From positions 1 to 64,000 of the forward strand of contig JACKLM010000005.1 in the NCBI GenBank assembly GCA_024235895.1: a stretch of 64,000 bases of DNA, read 5' to 3'. This document shows, piece by piece, positions 55,036 to 64,000 of this stretch (its first letter is position 1; each line of letters begins with the position of its first letter). Below the pieces are notes generated by a model, which saw nothing but the letters and a program-made list of their open reading frames with translations, made no database searches and was not told the origin of the DNA. This DNA comes from Burkholderiaceae bacterium (GTDB lineage: Bacteria; Pseudomonadota; Gammaproteobacteria; Burkholderiales; Burkholderiaceae_C). Made by a program: the position numbers and the translations under genes.

Positions 55036-55290
55036 CTACTGGTACTTGGCCGGCAGCCGCTGCACCTCCTCGATCACGCGGATCGAGAAACGCTGCGGTG
55101 CCAGCTGGCCGCGGCCGAATCGCACCTGGAGCTGGTCGGGCAGCTCGTCCAGCGTCTTCGACAGCCGCACCTTGGCGCGCTTGTAGGTGTACTTGTGGAT
55201 GCCGGGCTCCAGCGTGCGGATCGTCAGCTCGAGGTCGCGGCCCTCGGGCAGCTCGGACAGGTCGGCAACATAGACTTCCCATTGGCTCAT
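55036..55290 (-). CDS. ppcC: Phenylphosphate carboxylase 10-kDa subunit (PpcC-like)
   Basis: An 84-residue soluble protein with a compact mixed fold (MSQWEVYVADLSELPEGRDLE, ELPDQLQVRFGRG). Its size and position match the ~10-kDa subunit of phenylphosphate carboxylase of Thauera aromatica, which has no known homologues outside this enzyme family. The core carboxylase (two UbiD-like subunits plus this one) was reported to catalyse CO2/4-hydroxybenzoate exchange. The subunit letter is from memory. It lies between the alpha-type UbiD gene and the third UbiD gene. Confidence 0.75.
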   Translation of the reverse strand: MSQWEVYVADLSELPEGRDLELTIRTLEPGIHKYTYKRAKVRLSKTLDELPDQLQVRFGRGQLAPQRFSIRVIEEVQRLPAKYQ

Positions 55291-55330
55291 CGTCGATCTC
55301 CTTCGTGGTCCTGCTCGGGGTGCTGCGGCT

Positions 55331-56782
55331 TCAGCGCGCAGCCGGCGGGTAGCCGTAGTGGGTCCAGTTGGACAAGACCTTTTCCTGGACATCCTTCGGG
55401 TAGACATTGCGGAACGAGACCACCGTCGGCACGTCGTTGATCCTGTCCCAGTCGACCGGCCACAGGCAGTCGAACACGACCTTGGAGCCGATCGACCAGC
55501 GCCGCTCGTGCGGCGTCGCGAACGGGTACAGCGGCGTGCCGGGCGAATTGCGGTAGATGTGGATGCCGCGGTCGGGGTGGCAGCGGGTGCAGAAGGCGTG
55601 GTAGACCTCGTCCCAGTTGTAGATGTCGATCTGGTCGTCGACGACCATGACCATGTGGAACCAGGGGCCGAGCTTGGAGCCGAAGGCGAGCTGCCCGATC
55701 TGCTGCGCGACGCCGGCGTAGGTCGGCTTGACGCCGACGATCATCATGTGGTGCGTCGACCGCGGGTGCATGTAGACGCCGGTGACCGGGATGCCCTGGC
55801 TCTTGAGCAGCTTCTCGAGCTCCAGGCCGAGCGAGAACGAGCGCAGCAGCTGCCCCTCGTCCTGCGGCACGCCCATGTTGGAGATCGTCATCGTCGCGTT
55901 GTTGCGGTAGGTGATGCAGTTGACGCGGAAGGTGACGCGGAAGTCGCGCGGGCTGGTGCGGTAGCCGGTGTACTCGCCGAACGGGCCTTCCTCGACCTTG
56001 TAGTCGGGGCAGATCTCGCCTTCGAGGATGATCTCGGCGTCGGCCGGCACTTCGAGGTCGTTGGTCTCGCACTTGACCAGCTTGACCGGCCTGCCGGCGA
56101 GCATGCCGGTCAGCTCGGGCTCGGGGATCGGCGACGGCGCGCAGGCGGCCATCGCCGCCAGCGGCGACAGGCCGATCGCGGTGGCGAAGGGGCAGGTCTC
56201 GCCGCGCGGCAGGTAGTAGTCGTTGAGCGCCTTGCCGAGGTCGGAGAACGGGAACACCGCGCCCGACATCGTGCGGCTGTCGAACATCATCTGCCGGTAC
56301 ATGCCCCAGTTGACGTCGCCGCGCACCGGGTGCTTGGTGACGACGGCGTGCCAGGTGCCGACATAGCGGCCGCCGTCACCGTCGTGCACCAGCGGCACCG
56401 GCAGCCGGCACAGGTCGACGTCCGATCCGCGCAGGATATTCTCCTTGCACGGCGCCTCGTCGCGGCCGACGATCACCGGCGCCACCGGCTCGCCGTTGGT
56501 GCGCTGCACGTAGACGCGGCCGAGCTCGGGCAGCGGGGTGTCGGGGTCCAGCCCCATCGAGATCGCCATCCGGCGGTAGGTCGACAGCGGCGCGCCGAAG
56601 TAGCGGAAGCCGGGGTAATCCTTGATCTTCTCCATGTAGGGCGCGGGGGCTGCGAGCTCGCAGGCGCGGCGCACGATGGCGCCGGCCTCGTTCTCCCAGT
56701 CGACTTCCTGCGCGATGCGCACGGCGTCGCCGGAGGCGATGCAGGCTTCGACGAATTCGCGGTTGCTGAGGGGGGCTGCCAC
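55331..56782 (-). CDS. ppcA: UbiD-family phenylphosphate carboxylase subunit (alpha-type)
   Basis: A 483-residue (~54 kDa) UbiD-family subunit. The prFMN/catalytic motif VEEGPFGEYTGYRTSPRDF lies near residue 295, NNATMTISNMGVPQDEGQ near 322 and HPRSTHHMMIVGV near 365. The start is a GTG at 56782, with gagg upstream at nine bases, extending past a longer upstream frame rich in Arg/Ala. The size fits the 54-kDa alpha subunit of phenylphosphate carboxylase; alpha/beta assignment between this and 58037-59455 is tentative. It converts phenylphosphate and CO2 to 4-hydroxybenzoate and phosphate. Confidence 0.85.
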   Translation of the reverse strand: MAAPLSNREFVEACIASGDAVRIAQEVDWENEAGAIVRRACELAAPAPYMEKIKDYPGFRYFGAPLSTYRRMAISMGLDPDTPLPELGRVYVQRTNGEPVAPVIVGRDEAPCKENILRGSDVDLCRLPVPLVHDGDGGRYVGTWHAVVTKHPVRGDVNWGMYRQMMFDSRTMSGAVFPFSDLGKALNDYYLPRGETCPFATAIGLSPLAAMAACAPSPIPEPELTGMLAGRPVKLVKCETNDLEVPADAEIILEGEICPDYKVEEGPFGEYTGYRTSPRDFRVTFRVNCITYRNNATMTISNMGVPQDEGQLLRSFSLGLELEKLLKSQGIPVTGVYMHPRSTHHMMIVGVKPTYAGVAQQIGQLAFGSKLGPWFHMVMVVDDQIDIYNWDEVYHAFCTRCHPDRGIHIYRNSPGTPLYPFATPHERRWSIGSKVVFDCLWPVDWDRINDVPTVVSFRNVYPKDVQEKVLSNWTHYGYPPAAR

Positions 56783-56908
56783 TTCGGTGTGCTCCTGTGC
56801 GTGAAACGGACGAAACGGGGTGCGGCACGCGGCTGCGTGCGCCTTGCGTGGGAGGGCCGCGCGCCGGGCGCGGGAGGAATGGCGCAATGGGTGGCCGAAG
56901 GCCAGGGC

Positions 56909-57418
56909 TCAGGCGATCTTGCTCAGGATCGCATCCCACTTGCCCTGCGCCTTGAGGATCATCTCGGCGGCCTCGCGCACCGCGCCATGGCCGCCGCGCG
57001 CGCGGGTCACGTAGGCGGCGGCCTCGCGCACCTCGTCGACTGCGTCGGCGACCGCGATCGGCAGCCCGACGCGCTTCATCATGGCCAGGTCGACGAGGTC
57101 GTCGCCGACATAGGCGACCTGGGCGTCGGTGATCCCCATCTCGGCGAGAATCTGCTCGTAGGGCTCGGTCTTCTTGCGGATGCCTTCGTGGAAGCGCTTG
57201 ATCTTGAGCTCCTCGGCGCGGTGGCGCACCGAGCCGGACTTCTTCGAGGTGATGATCGCGACCTCGACGCCGGTCATCTGCAGCGCGACGACCCCGAAGC
57301 CGTCCTTGATGTCGAAGTTGCGCTGCTCAAGCCCGTTGTCGTCGATCACGATGCGCCCGTCGGTCATGACGCCGTCGACGTCGAGGATGACGAGCTTCAC
57401 GTCCTTGGCCTTTTCCAT
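56909..57418 (-). CDS. ppcD: HAD-family phosphatase, phenylphosphate carboxylase 18-kDa subunit (PpcD-like)
   Basis: A 169-residue KdsC-like HAD protein. Catalytic Asp13 and Asp15 are in ILDVDGVMTDG, motif II is in ITSKKS with the conserved Lys region, and motif IV is GDDLVDLAMM. The ~18 kDa size matches the phosphatase-like subunit required for phenylphosphate but not 4-hydroxybenzoate exchange activity in Thauera. It would hydrolyse the phosphoester and generate bound phenolate for carboxylation. It lies between two UbiD genes in the cluster. Confidence 0.88.
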   Translation of the reverse strand: MEKAKDVKLVILDVDGVMTDGRIVIDDNGLEQRNFDIKDGFGVVALQMTGVEVAIITSKKSGSVRHRAEELKIKRFHEGIRKKTEPYEQILAEMGITDAQVAYVGDDLVDLAMMKRVGLPIAVADAVDEVREAAAYVTRARGGHGAVREAAEMILKAQGKWDAILSKIA

Positions 57419-57473
57419 GCGGGGACTCCTGCGGATAGCTGCGGATGGGGGTTGGATGCGTCGAATCGGGATG

Positions 57474-58025
57474 TCAATGCGGGTAGCGCACCGCCGGGCC
57501 GGGCAGCGCGTCGCCGATGCGGTGGCTCGCACCGCCGAAGCGCACGACCGGGCGGCCGCCTTCGCGCACGCTCCACTCGCGCACCAGGCCGAGGAAGAGG
57601 TCGTGGTCGCCGCAGGCAGCGACCTTCAGCACCCGGCAGTCGTAGCTCGCTGCCGCGCCGGCGATGCGCGGGCTCGGCACGCTGCCCGCCTCGAAGGCCA
57701 GGCCGACCTTGGCGAGCTTCTTGGCGTCGGCGCCGCGGATCGACCCGGCCTTCAGCGCGGCCTCGTTCTGCGACTCGTCGGCGACGTTGAAGGTGAAGTG
57801 GCGCGCCTCGACGACGAGGCGGTGCGCGGTGCTGCCGGGGCGCAGGTAGACGGCGAGGATGACCGGGTCGTACGACACCCACATCGCGGTGGCGGCGACG
57901 AGGTCGGTCTGCTCGCCGGCGCGCACCGCCAGCAAGCCCTCGGGGCAGGGCAGGCTGCCCAGCAGCCGTGCCAGCGGCGATGGCGCCTGGGCAGCGGCGG
58001 CGGGATCCGGCTTCTTGCGGGCCAT
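57474..58025 (-). CDS. Flavin reductase-like domain protein
   Basis: A 183-residue split-barrel FMN-binding protein of the flavin-reductase-like family. TAMWVSYDPVILAVYLRPGSTAHRLVVEARHFTFNVADES (about residues 46-85) contains the diagnostic VSYDP and FNV pattern, with the substrate loop at SYDCRV. It may reduce or carry FMN for the cluster's flavin-dependent enzymes, or protect prFMN. It sits between the HAD and beta-type UbiD genes. A Lys/Pro/Ala-rich N-terminal tail of about 20 residues is atypical. Confidence 0.8.
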   Translation of the reverse strand: MARKKPDPAAAAQAPSPLARLLGSLPCPEGLLAVRAGEQTDLVAATAMWVSYDPVILAVYLRPGSTAHRLVVEARHFTFNVADESQNEAALKAGSIRGADAKKLAKVGLAFEAGSVPSPRIAGAAASYDCRVLKVAACGDHDLFLGLVREWSVREGGRPVVRFGGASHRIGDALPGPAVRYPH

Positions 58026-58036
58026 GGGGCGCTCCT

Positions 58037-59455
58037 TCAATCGATGCCGAACTCGGACCAGCGCGCGCGCAGCGACGCCAGCGTCGCCTCGTCCAGGCGG
58101 GCCTCGACGGGCTTTTGCTTCCACTCGTAGGGGATGCAGGCGTCCATCAGGATGCGCGAGGTCGTCAGCTTGTCGCCGTTCGGATCCAGCGCCGGGTCGA
58201 GCGGGGTCGAGCGGCCGCGCTTGATCAGCTCGGTGCCGCGCATCGGGTCGTAGCGGCAGGAAAGCGCCCACACGACGCGCTGCAGGTCGTCGGAGGCGAT
58301 ATCCTCGTCGACCGTGATCACGCCCTTGATGCCGTAGCTGCCGGTGTTGCTGCCGATGACGGCGTCGGCGACCTGGCGCGAATGTCCCGGGTAGGCCTGC
58401 TTGACCGAGACCACGGCCCAGAAGCGGCCGGCCGACTCGGGCAGCACGCACACGTTCTGGATGCCGGGGATGCGCATCTTCTCGAGCTCGGTCCACAGCG
58501 TCGCCGTGCGCGTGAACGACAGCAGCATGTGGACGTCGGTCACCGGCCGCCCCTGGCCGGTGGCCCACAGGATCGGCTTGTCGCGGTGCAGGATCTGCTC
58601 GACCTCCAGCACCGGCTTGGGGATCGGATGGTGCAGCTCGTCGGTGTAGTAGCCGGTGTACTCGGCGAACGGTCCCTCGGGGAGGAAGTGGTTCGGGTCG
58701 ATCTCGCCCTCGAGGACGATCTCGGCGCCGGCCGGCACCGGCAGCCCGGTCAGCGGCGCCATCAGGTACTCGGCCTGCTGGCCGCGCACGGTGCCGGTGA
58801 TGTCGAAGTCGTTCGCACCCTTGTGCATCAGCGTGCCGGCCATGAACAGCAGCGGGTCGCAGCCGATCACCGCCGCGGCAGGCATCTTCTTGCCCAGCTT
58901 GGCCCACTTCTTCATGATCCGCTCGCCGCGCTTGCCGGGCAGGATCTGCACGCCGCAGCGCTTGCCGTCGAGCATCTGCATGCGGTAGGTGCCGAGGTTG
59001 GTCTCGTTGGTCTCCGGGTCGCGCAGCACGACGAACACCGTGGTGCCGATATAGCGCCCGCCGTCGAGCGGGAAGAAGCGCGGCACCGGGAACATATTGA
59101 GGTCGACCTTGTCGCCGGTCAGCACGTTGGCGAGTACCGGGCCGTCCTTGACCTCGCGCGCCTTGATCAGGCCCTCGGAGGAGATGCTCTTCTTCATCCA
59201 CGCCTGCGCCGATTCGCACAGCGTGTTGCCGTGCGGCAGCCCGAGCATGATCGCCAGCCGCTTGGTGGTCGCGAAGGCGCCGGTGAAGACCGGCGTGTCG
59301 TAGCCGCGCACGTTCTCGAACAGCAGCGCCGGGCCCTTGCGCTCCTCGACGAGCTTGGAGATGTGCGAGATTTCCAGGTTCCAGTCGACCGGGGCGCCGA
59401 CGCGCTTGAGTTCGCCGGCGGCGTCGCACTGGCCGATGTAGCTGCGCAAATCCAT
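58037..59455 (-). CDS. ppcB: UbiD-family phenylphosphate carboxylase subunit (beta-type)
   Basis: A 472-residue (~53 kDa) UbiD-family protein. The catalytic motif LPEGPFAEYTGYYTDELHHP (about residue 260) keeps E-G-P-F-A-E, and TLMHKGANDFDITGTVRGQ and WVLSCRYDPMRGTELI are present. Its size fits the beta subunit of phenylphosphate carboxylase, adjacent to the pps genes. Works with the alpha-type subunit and the 10-kDa and 18-kDa subunits. Separated from the flavin-reductase gene by 11 bases. A gaggaca site precedes the ATG. Confidence 0.85.
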   Translation of the reverse strand: MDLRSYIGQCDAAGELKRVGAPVDWNLEISHISKLVEERKGPALLFENVRGYDTPVFTGAFATTKRLAIMLGLPHGNTLCESAQAWMKKSISSEGLIKAREVKDGPVLANVLTGDKVDLNMFPVPRFFPLDGGRYIGTTVFVVLRDPETNETNLGTYRMQMLDGKRCGVQILPGKRGERIMKKWAKLGKKMPAAAVIGCDPLLFMAGTLMHKGANDFDITGTVRGQQAEYLMAPLTGLPVPAGAEIVLEGEIDPNHFLPEGPFAEYTGYYTDELHHPIPKPVLEVEQILHRDKPILWATGQGRPVTDVHMLLSFTRTATLWTELEKMRIPGIQNVCVLPESAGRFWAVVSVKQAYPGHSRQVADAVIGSNTGSYGIKGVITVDEDIASDDLQRVVWALSCRYDPMRGTELIKRGRSTPLDPALDPNGDKLTTSRILMDACIPYEWKQKPVEARLDEATLASLRARWSEFGID

Positions 59456-59515
59456 GGTGGGGATGTCCTCGGGGGTGAAGGGTTCGGGTGACGAAGGGGT
59501 TGGTCGGGGGAGGTC

Positions 59516-60196
59516 TCAGGCAGGCGCCGTGACGTCGACCGCCTGCGCGTTCTCGACCGATTCGATGACCGGGTAGCCGGCGGCTTCCAGCGTAGCGACG
59601 ACCTCGGCGACCGGCCGGCCGTGAAAGCGGACGATCAGCTTCTTGAGCGCCGAAGGCGGCTTGCCGACGCCGATCGGGTACATTGCGATCACCTCGGCGC
59701 CGGTGGCCTCGACGAGGTCGGCGATGCGCCCCATCGTGCCGGCGGCATGCTCCATCGGCGCCAGCGTGACGCCGCTGCGGCGCTCGAAGGCGCCCAGGAA
59801 GTGGGCGGCCAGGGCGAAGATCTCGTTGGCCGAGATCAGCCCGACGACCTCGCCGCGCTCCATGACCGGGAACTGGCCGATGTGCAGTTCCTGGCCCTTT
59901 TGCAGCACCGCCTCCATCGTCTCGTTGGCGTCGACGGTCGCCGGGCTGCGCACCATCAGGTCGCGCACGCGCAGCCGGTTGGAGAAGAAGGCGAACTCGT
60001 CGGGGCTTTGCGTGCGGGCGACGAAGTGCGCCGCGCGCAGGCAGGCCGATCGCGTCAGCAGCCCGCGCAGCCGGCCGTCCTCGACCACCGGCAGGCCCTG
60101 CACGCTGCTCTCGGAGAAGATGCGGCTCGCCTCGGCGACCAGCGTGTCGCCGCTGACGGTCTGCGGCGGGGACTTCATCCAGTTGCGTACCAGCAT
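59516..60196 (-). CDS. ppsC: Phenylphosphate synthase subunit PpsC (CBS-domain protein)
   Basis: A 226-residue protein with two CBS domains (about residues 7-60 and 80-140: ITVSGDTLVAEASRIF-like and VRSPATVDANETMEAVL) and an ACT-like C-terminal half. In Thauera, PpsC (24 kDa) stimulates the phenylphosphate synthase activity of PpsA and PpsB. CBS domains bind adenine nucleotides, which suggests energy-dependent control. Ten bases separate it from ppsB, in operon order. Confidence 0.9.
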   Translation of the reverse strand: MLVRNWMKSPPQTVSGDTLVAEASRIFSESSVQGLPVVEDGRLRGLLTRSACLRAAHFVARTQSPDEFAFFSNRLRVRDLMVRSPATVDANETMEAVLQKGQELHIGQFPVMERGEVVGLISANEIFALAAHFLGAFERRSGVTLAPMEHAAGTMGRIADLVEATGAEVIAMYPIGVGKPPSALKKLIVRFHGRPVAEVVATLEAAGYPVIESVENAQAVDVTAPA

Positions 60197-60206
60197 CGCG
60201 CGGCCC

Positions 60207-61370
<1,164 letters not shown>

Positions 61371-61371
61371 G

Positions 61372-63207
61372 TCAGCGCGCGATCGACACCGCGCCCGACG
61401 AGCCGTCGACGCGCAGCATCATGCCGGTGCGGATGATCTTGGTCGCGTGCCCGGTGCCGACCACCGCCGGCATGCCGTACTCGCGGCACACGATCGCCGC
61501 GTGGCTCATCACGCCGCCGACGTCGGTGACGCAGGCGCCGATCTTGGCGAACGCCGGCGCCCAAGACGGCGAGGTCGTCGGCGCGACCAGGATCTCGCCT
61601 TCCTGCAGCTCGCCGACCTCGGCCACCGTGCGGCACACGCGCGCCTTGCCCTCGACGATGCCGGGGCTGCCGGCGAAGCCCTTGAGCTCGTCGACCTTCT
61701 CGGGATCGCCGACTTCCTGCACCGACGCCCAGTCGGCGAGCGACTTGTTCGTCACCCCCCACAGCACGATCGTGAACGGCTCCTGGATCACCTCGGGCGC
61801 GGTGCCGATCGCCGGCGGCGGGGCCCAGGCGCGGAACTTCTCCATCACGCCCTTGCGCCACTCGACCTCGGGCGGCCAGGTCGTCGTGCCGCGCGGCGTG
61901 ACGCCGGTGGCCCAGGCGGTGACGACGTCCCACAGCGCGAGCTTGATCTCGTCGCGCCGCATCAGCCAGACGTCCTCGGCGTCCTTCAGGATGCCGTGCT
62001 CCACGAGGATCGCGGCGACCTCGCGCATCTTGTTCCAGAACACCGAGTGGAACCAGTGCTCGACGTAGAAAAGGTGGTTCTCGACGTAGGGGAACACCGT
62101 CTTGGCGCAGCCGAGCAGCTCGTCGAACTGCTTGCGCGCGGCCTCGTCGGTGATCAGGTCGCGGTACTCGGCGGTGATGCGGTCGCGCTCGGCGCGCACC
62201 TTCTCGGTCGGGCGCTCGATCGAGACCCCGGCGCGGATCTTGTCGATGTAGGTCTGGATGCCGACCAGCGGCACGTTCATCTGGTCGTTCCACGAGCGGT
62301 CGTGGTGGAACCAGCCGGTGCCGGTGGAGACGTTGAACCACGGCTCCTTGGCCAGGCTCAGCGACATCAGCCACTCGGTGCCTTTGGGGTCACCCTTGAG
62401 CGCGGACTCGACCGCGGTCCACTCGCTGCTTGACTTGACGAGGCCGTCGACGCCGAGCTCGACCGCGCGCCGCGCGAGCTTCTTCAGCTCCTCGTCCGGC
62501 TGGTACATGATGACGTCGATGCCCGAGATCATCTGCGTCACGCGCTGCGGCGGGATGCTCGGGAACTGCTTCTGCACGAAGTCGAGGAAGAACACGTAGG
62601 CCGCGTAGCCCAGGTTCAGGAACTCGAAGTGGTACTGCCAGCACTTGATCCCGAGGTTGATCAGGTCGTCGTAGGCCTTCAGCAGGTGGAAGCCCTTGGA
62701 CTCGCCGAGCGCGTCGGTGACGACGCTCATGTCCTCCATGTCCGGCAGGCGCGGGATCTCGAGCTTCTCGAGATCGCGGATCGTCGCCTCCATCTTGACC
62801 TTCCACTTGGCTTCCAGCGCGTCCCAGTTCTTGTAGTAGTGGCCCGCGCGCTCCATGAAGTGCGGCACCCGGCTGCCGATCTCGTTGCCATCCTTCACCG
62901 GCACCGGCGAGATGTAGACGTAGCCGTTGATCATCCGGTGGTCGACGCCGCGCACCGGCGGGACCATGAAGATGCGGTTGTTGTACTGGCTCAGCGCGAG
63001 GTACCAGGCCTCGTCCCAGATCGTGTCGAAGGGGTACAGCGGCTCGGGGTAGTGCAGCCCGTCGTAGAACCAGAACGTCTCCTTCTCGTACTGGTTGCGC
63101 ACCGGGTCGTCGGTGACGAACTGGTACTGGTACGGGTACATGCGCTCCCAGCCCTCGGTGCCGGGGATCTTCTGCGCGGTCAGGTCGTGCGGGACGGGAA
63201 ATTTCAC
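61372..63207 (-). CDS. ppsA: Phenylphosphate synthase subunit PpsA (phosphohistidine domain)
   Basis: A 611-residue protein (~70 kDa) with a large N-terminal phenol-binding region and a C-terminal PEP-utilising mobile domain. The phosphorylated histidine is His569 in GGVMSHAAIVCREYGMPA. The enzyme transfers a phosphoryl group from ATP via this histidine to phenol, giving phenylphosphate plus AMP and phosphate, first step of anaerobic phenol degradation. Start is GTG at 63207 with aaggaga five bases upstream; the alternative upstream start would add a non-family N-terminus. First gene of the ten-gene cluster. Confidence 0.92.
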   Translation of the reverse strand: MKFPVPHDLTAQKIPGTEGWERMYPYQYQFVTDDPVRNQYEKETFWFYDGLHYPEPLYPFDTIWDEAWYLALSQYNNRIFMVPPVRGVDHRMINGYVYISPVPVKDGNEIGSRVPHFMERAGHYYKNWDALEAKWKVKMEATIRDLEKLEIPRLPDMEDMSVVTDALGESKGFHLLKAYDDLINLGIKCWQYHFEFLNLGYAAYVFFLDFVQKQFPSIPPQRVTQMISGIDVIMYQPDEELKKLARRAVELGVDGLVKSSSEWTAVESALKGDPKGTEWLMSLSLAKEPWFNVSTGTGWFHHDRSWNDQMNVPLVGIQTYIDKIRAGVSIERPTEKVRAERDRITAEYRDLITDEAARKQFDELLGCAKTVFPYVENHLFYVEHWFHSVFWNKMREVAAILVEHGILKDAEDVWLMRRDEIKLALWDVVTAWATGVTPRGTTTWPPEVEWRKGVMEKFRAWAPPPAIGTAPEVIQEPFTIVLWGVTNKSLADWASVQEVGDPEKVDELKGFAGSPGIVEGKARVCRTVAEVGELQEGEILVAPTTSPSWAPAFAKIGACVTDVGGVMSHAAIVCREYGMPAVVGTGHATKIIRTGMMLRVDGSSGAVSIAR

Positions 63208-63275
63208 GGGTGTCTCCTTGGTCGTGGCAGGCAGCTGGCGGTGATGTCGCAAGCGGGTACCGCAGCATCGATGTC

Positions 63276-63291
63276 AGCAAGCGCCGTGCCA
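63276..63291 (-). promoter_or_regulatory. Sigma-54 promoter of the phenol cluster
   Basis: On the minus strand TGGCAC-ggcgc-TTGCT is an exact -24/-12 sigma-54 consensus, ending about 70 bases before the ppsA start codon. The divergent XylR/DmpR-family activator gene fits this promoter type. Confidence 0.88.
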
Positions 63292-63446
63292 GCGGCCCGC
63301 GCGTGGACCGTCGTTCGGCGGCCTCGCGACAGGCGCCCGAGCGATGCGCGGCGTGGCCCAGGGGCACCGGGGCGACCGACCCCTCACGGCGTGGCGCGCC
63401 GGCAGTCGATCATTTGCGTCGATCGCGCATGCCGCCGGCCCCGATG

Positions 63447-63461
63447 TGATCAAATGATCAA
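63447..63461. promoter_or_regulatory. Upstream activating sequence for XylR/DmpR-type regulator
   Basis: tgatcaaatgatcaa reads TTGATCATTTGATCA on the minus strand, close to the known XylR/DmpR palindrome TTGATCAATTGATCAA. It is centred about 170 bases upstream of the sigma-54 promoter. A weaker second half-palindrome (tcgatcatttg, near 63407-63417) lies about 40 bases closer to the promoter. Confidence 0.75.
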
Positions 63462-63594
63462 GCGTCGGTGCGCAACCGGTTCGTGGGGGCTGCGGGACAT
63501 CCCTGGGTCGCGGGCGATCGCTGTTTGACCCCGTTCAAGGCCTTGGTCGCCCATCGCCCCTACAAGTCGACCTTTGCCCCGTGGAGGACGCGCG

Positions 63595-64000
63595 ATGACC
63601 CGACTGCGCAGCGTCGCACCCGCCGACGAGACCGACGCGTTGCGCGCCGCGCTGCGCCTGGACGCCGACAGCGGCCAGATCTGGCTCAACGAGCACCGGA
63701 TGCTGCTGGTGCACGCCGAGGCGCAGGCGCTGCTGCGCAAGGAGCTGATCGACAGCCTCGGGATGGAGCGTGCGCAGGGGCTGCTGATGCGCATGGGCTA
63801 TGCGTCGGGGCAGCGCGACGCCGACCTCGCGCGCACGGTCGCGCACCGCTGCAGCGACGCCGAGGCCTTCATGACCGGCCCGCGGCTGCACACGATGGAG
63901 GGCATCGTCCGCGTGCAGCCGGTGGCGATCGAGATCGACCGCGCCGCCGGCCACTTCCGGGTCGAGCTGGTCTGGCACGACTCGTGGGAGGGCGAGTGGC
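63595..64000 (+). CDS. XylR/DmpR-family sigma-54 activator, N-terminal part
   Basis: The 5' end of a gene that continues beyond the window (135 complete codons). The A-domain (XylR_N) is clear: SGQIWLNEHRMLLVHAEAQ (about residues 27-45), ALLRKELIDSLGMERAQGLLMRMGYASGQRDADLAR, GPRLHTMEGIVRVQP and WHDSWEGEW. In DmpR this domain senses phenol directly, relieving repression of the AAA+ domain. ggagga lies upstream of the ATG. Divergent from ppsA with 387 bases between, holding the sigma-54 promoter and UAS. The full protein and its effector are outside the window. Confidence 0.9.
   Translation, partial: MTRLRSVAPADETDALRAALRLDADSGQIWLNEHRMLLVHAEAQALLRKELIDSLGMERAQGLLMRMGYASGQRDADLARTVAHRCSDAEAFMTGPRLHTMEGIVRVQPVAIEIDRAAGHFRVELVWHDSWEGEW

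Overview
The window is very GC-rich with tightly packed, strongly codon-biased genes. It looks like the chromosome of a metabolically versatile, facultatively anaerobic betaproteobacterium, probably Burkholderiales or Rhodocyclales. Supporting content includes TRAP and ABC uptake systems, NnrS/hemerythrin nitric-oxide genes, FNR-type sites and a complete anaerobic phenol carboxylation cluster. Genus-level assignment is not possible from the sequence alone.

Layout. (1) 1-1.9 kb: a pRiA4b ORF-3-like gene and an RcnB-like gene, ending at an isolated 3' fragment of tRNA-Lys followed by its terminator. This is the signature of the distal end of an integrated element. (2) 2.1-5.6 kb: a RIO1-type kinase, then a translationally coupled 3-hydroxyisobutyrate-dehydrogenase-like and MmgE/PrpD-like pair. 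(3) 5.9-11.1 kb: an operon for a two-subunit coenzyme-B12 acyl-CoA mutase of divergent sequence, its MeaB-type GTPase, a TetR regulator and a PaaK-type CoA ligase, behind a promoter with a palindromic operator. (4) 11.1-15.2 kb: a PKD lipoprotein flanked by 81 %-identical direct repeats, and a small secreted protein. (5) 15.3-24.4 kb: TldE/TldD, LysR/isocitrate dehydrogenase (divergent), a hemerythrin-like protein and a DctPQM TRAP transporter. (6) 24.5-30.4 kb: a cysteine-synthase-like enzyme converging on a sugar-type ABC transporter operon that ends in an LVIVD-repeat protein. (7) 30.6-40.1 kb: a signalling region with two paralogous PAS histidine kinases, a receiver protein, a GlrR-like sigma-54 activator and three copies of a palindromic intergenic repeat. 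(8) 40.3-46.5 kb: a nitric-oxide/denitrification accessory region (hemerythrin, GNAT, MIP18, NnrS, membrane proteins, MOSC, DUF2249) with a predicted FNR-class-II plus NsrR-like control region. (9) 46.6-52.6 kb: a beta-oxidation-like operon behind a predicted anaerobic promoter, then a PNPOx-like protein, a DUF1841-like protein and an archaeal-type CTP-dependent riboflavin kinase. (10) 53.0-63.2 kb: the phenol cluster ppsABC plus UbiD, flavin-reductase, HAD, UbiD, 10-kDa, UbiD and UbiX genes, with a consensus sigma-54 promoter. (11) 63.6 kb to the end: the start of a divergent XylR/DmpR-family activator.

How it works together. In the right third, phenylphosphate synthase (PpsABC) would phosphorylate phenol. 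UbiD-family carboxylase subunits with the HAD and 10-kDa subunits would then carboxylate phenylphosphate to 4-hydroxybenzoate. UbiX would supply prenylated FMN, and the riboflavin kinase downstream could supply FMN. The divergent activator plus sigma-54 would switch this on in response to an aromatic effector.

The least explained systems are the divergent B12 mutase operon and the archaeal-type riboflavin kinase linked to prFMN enzymes.
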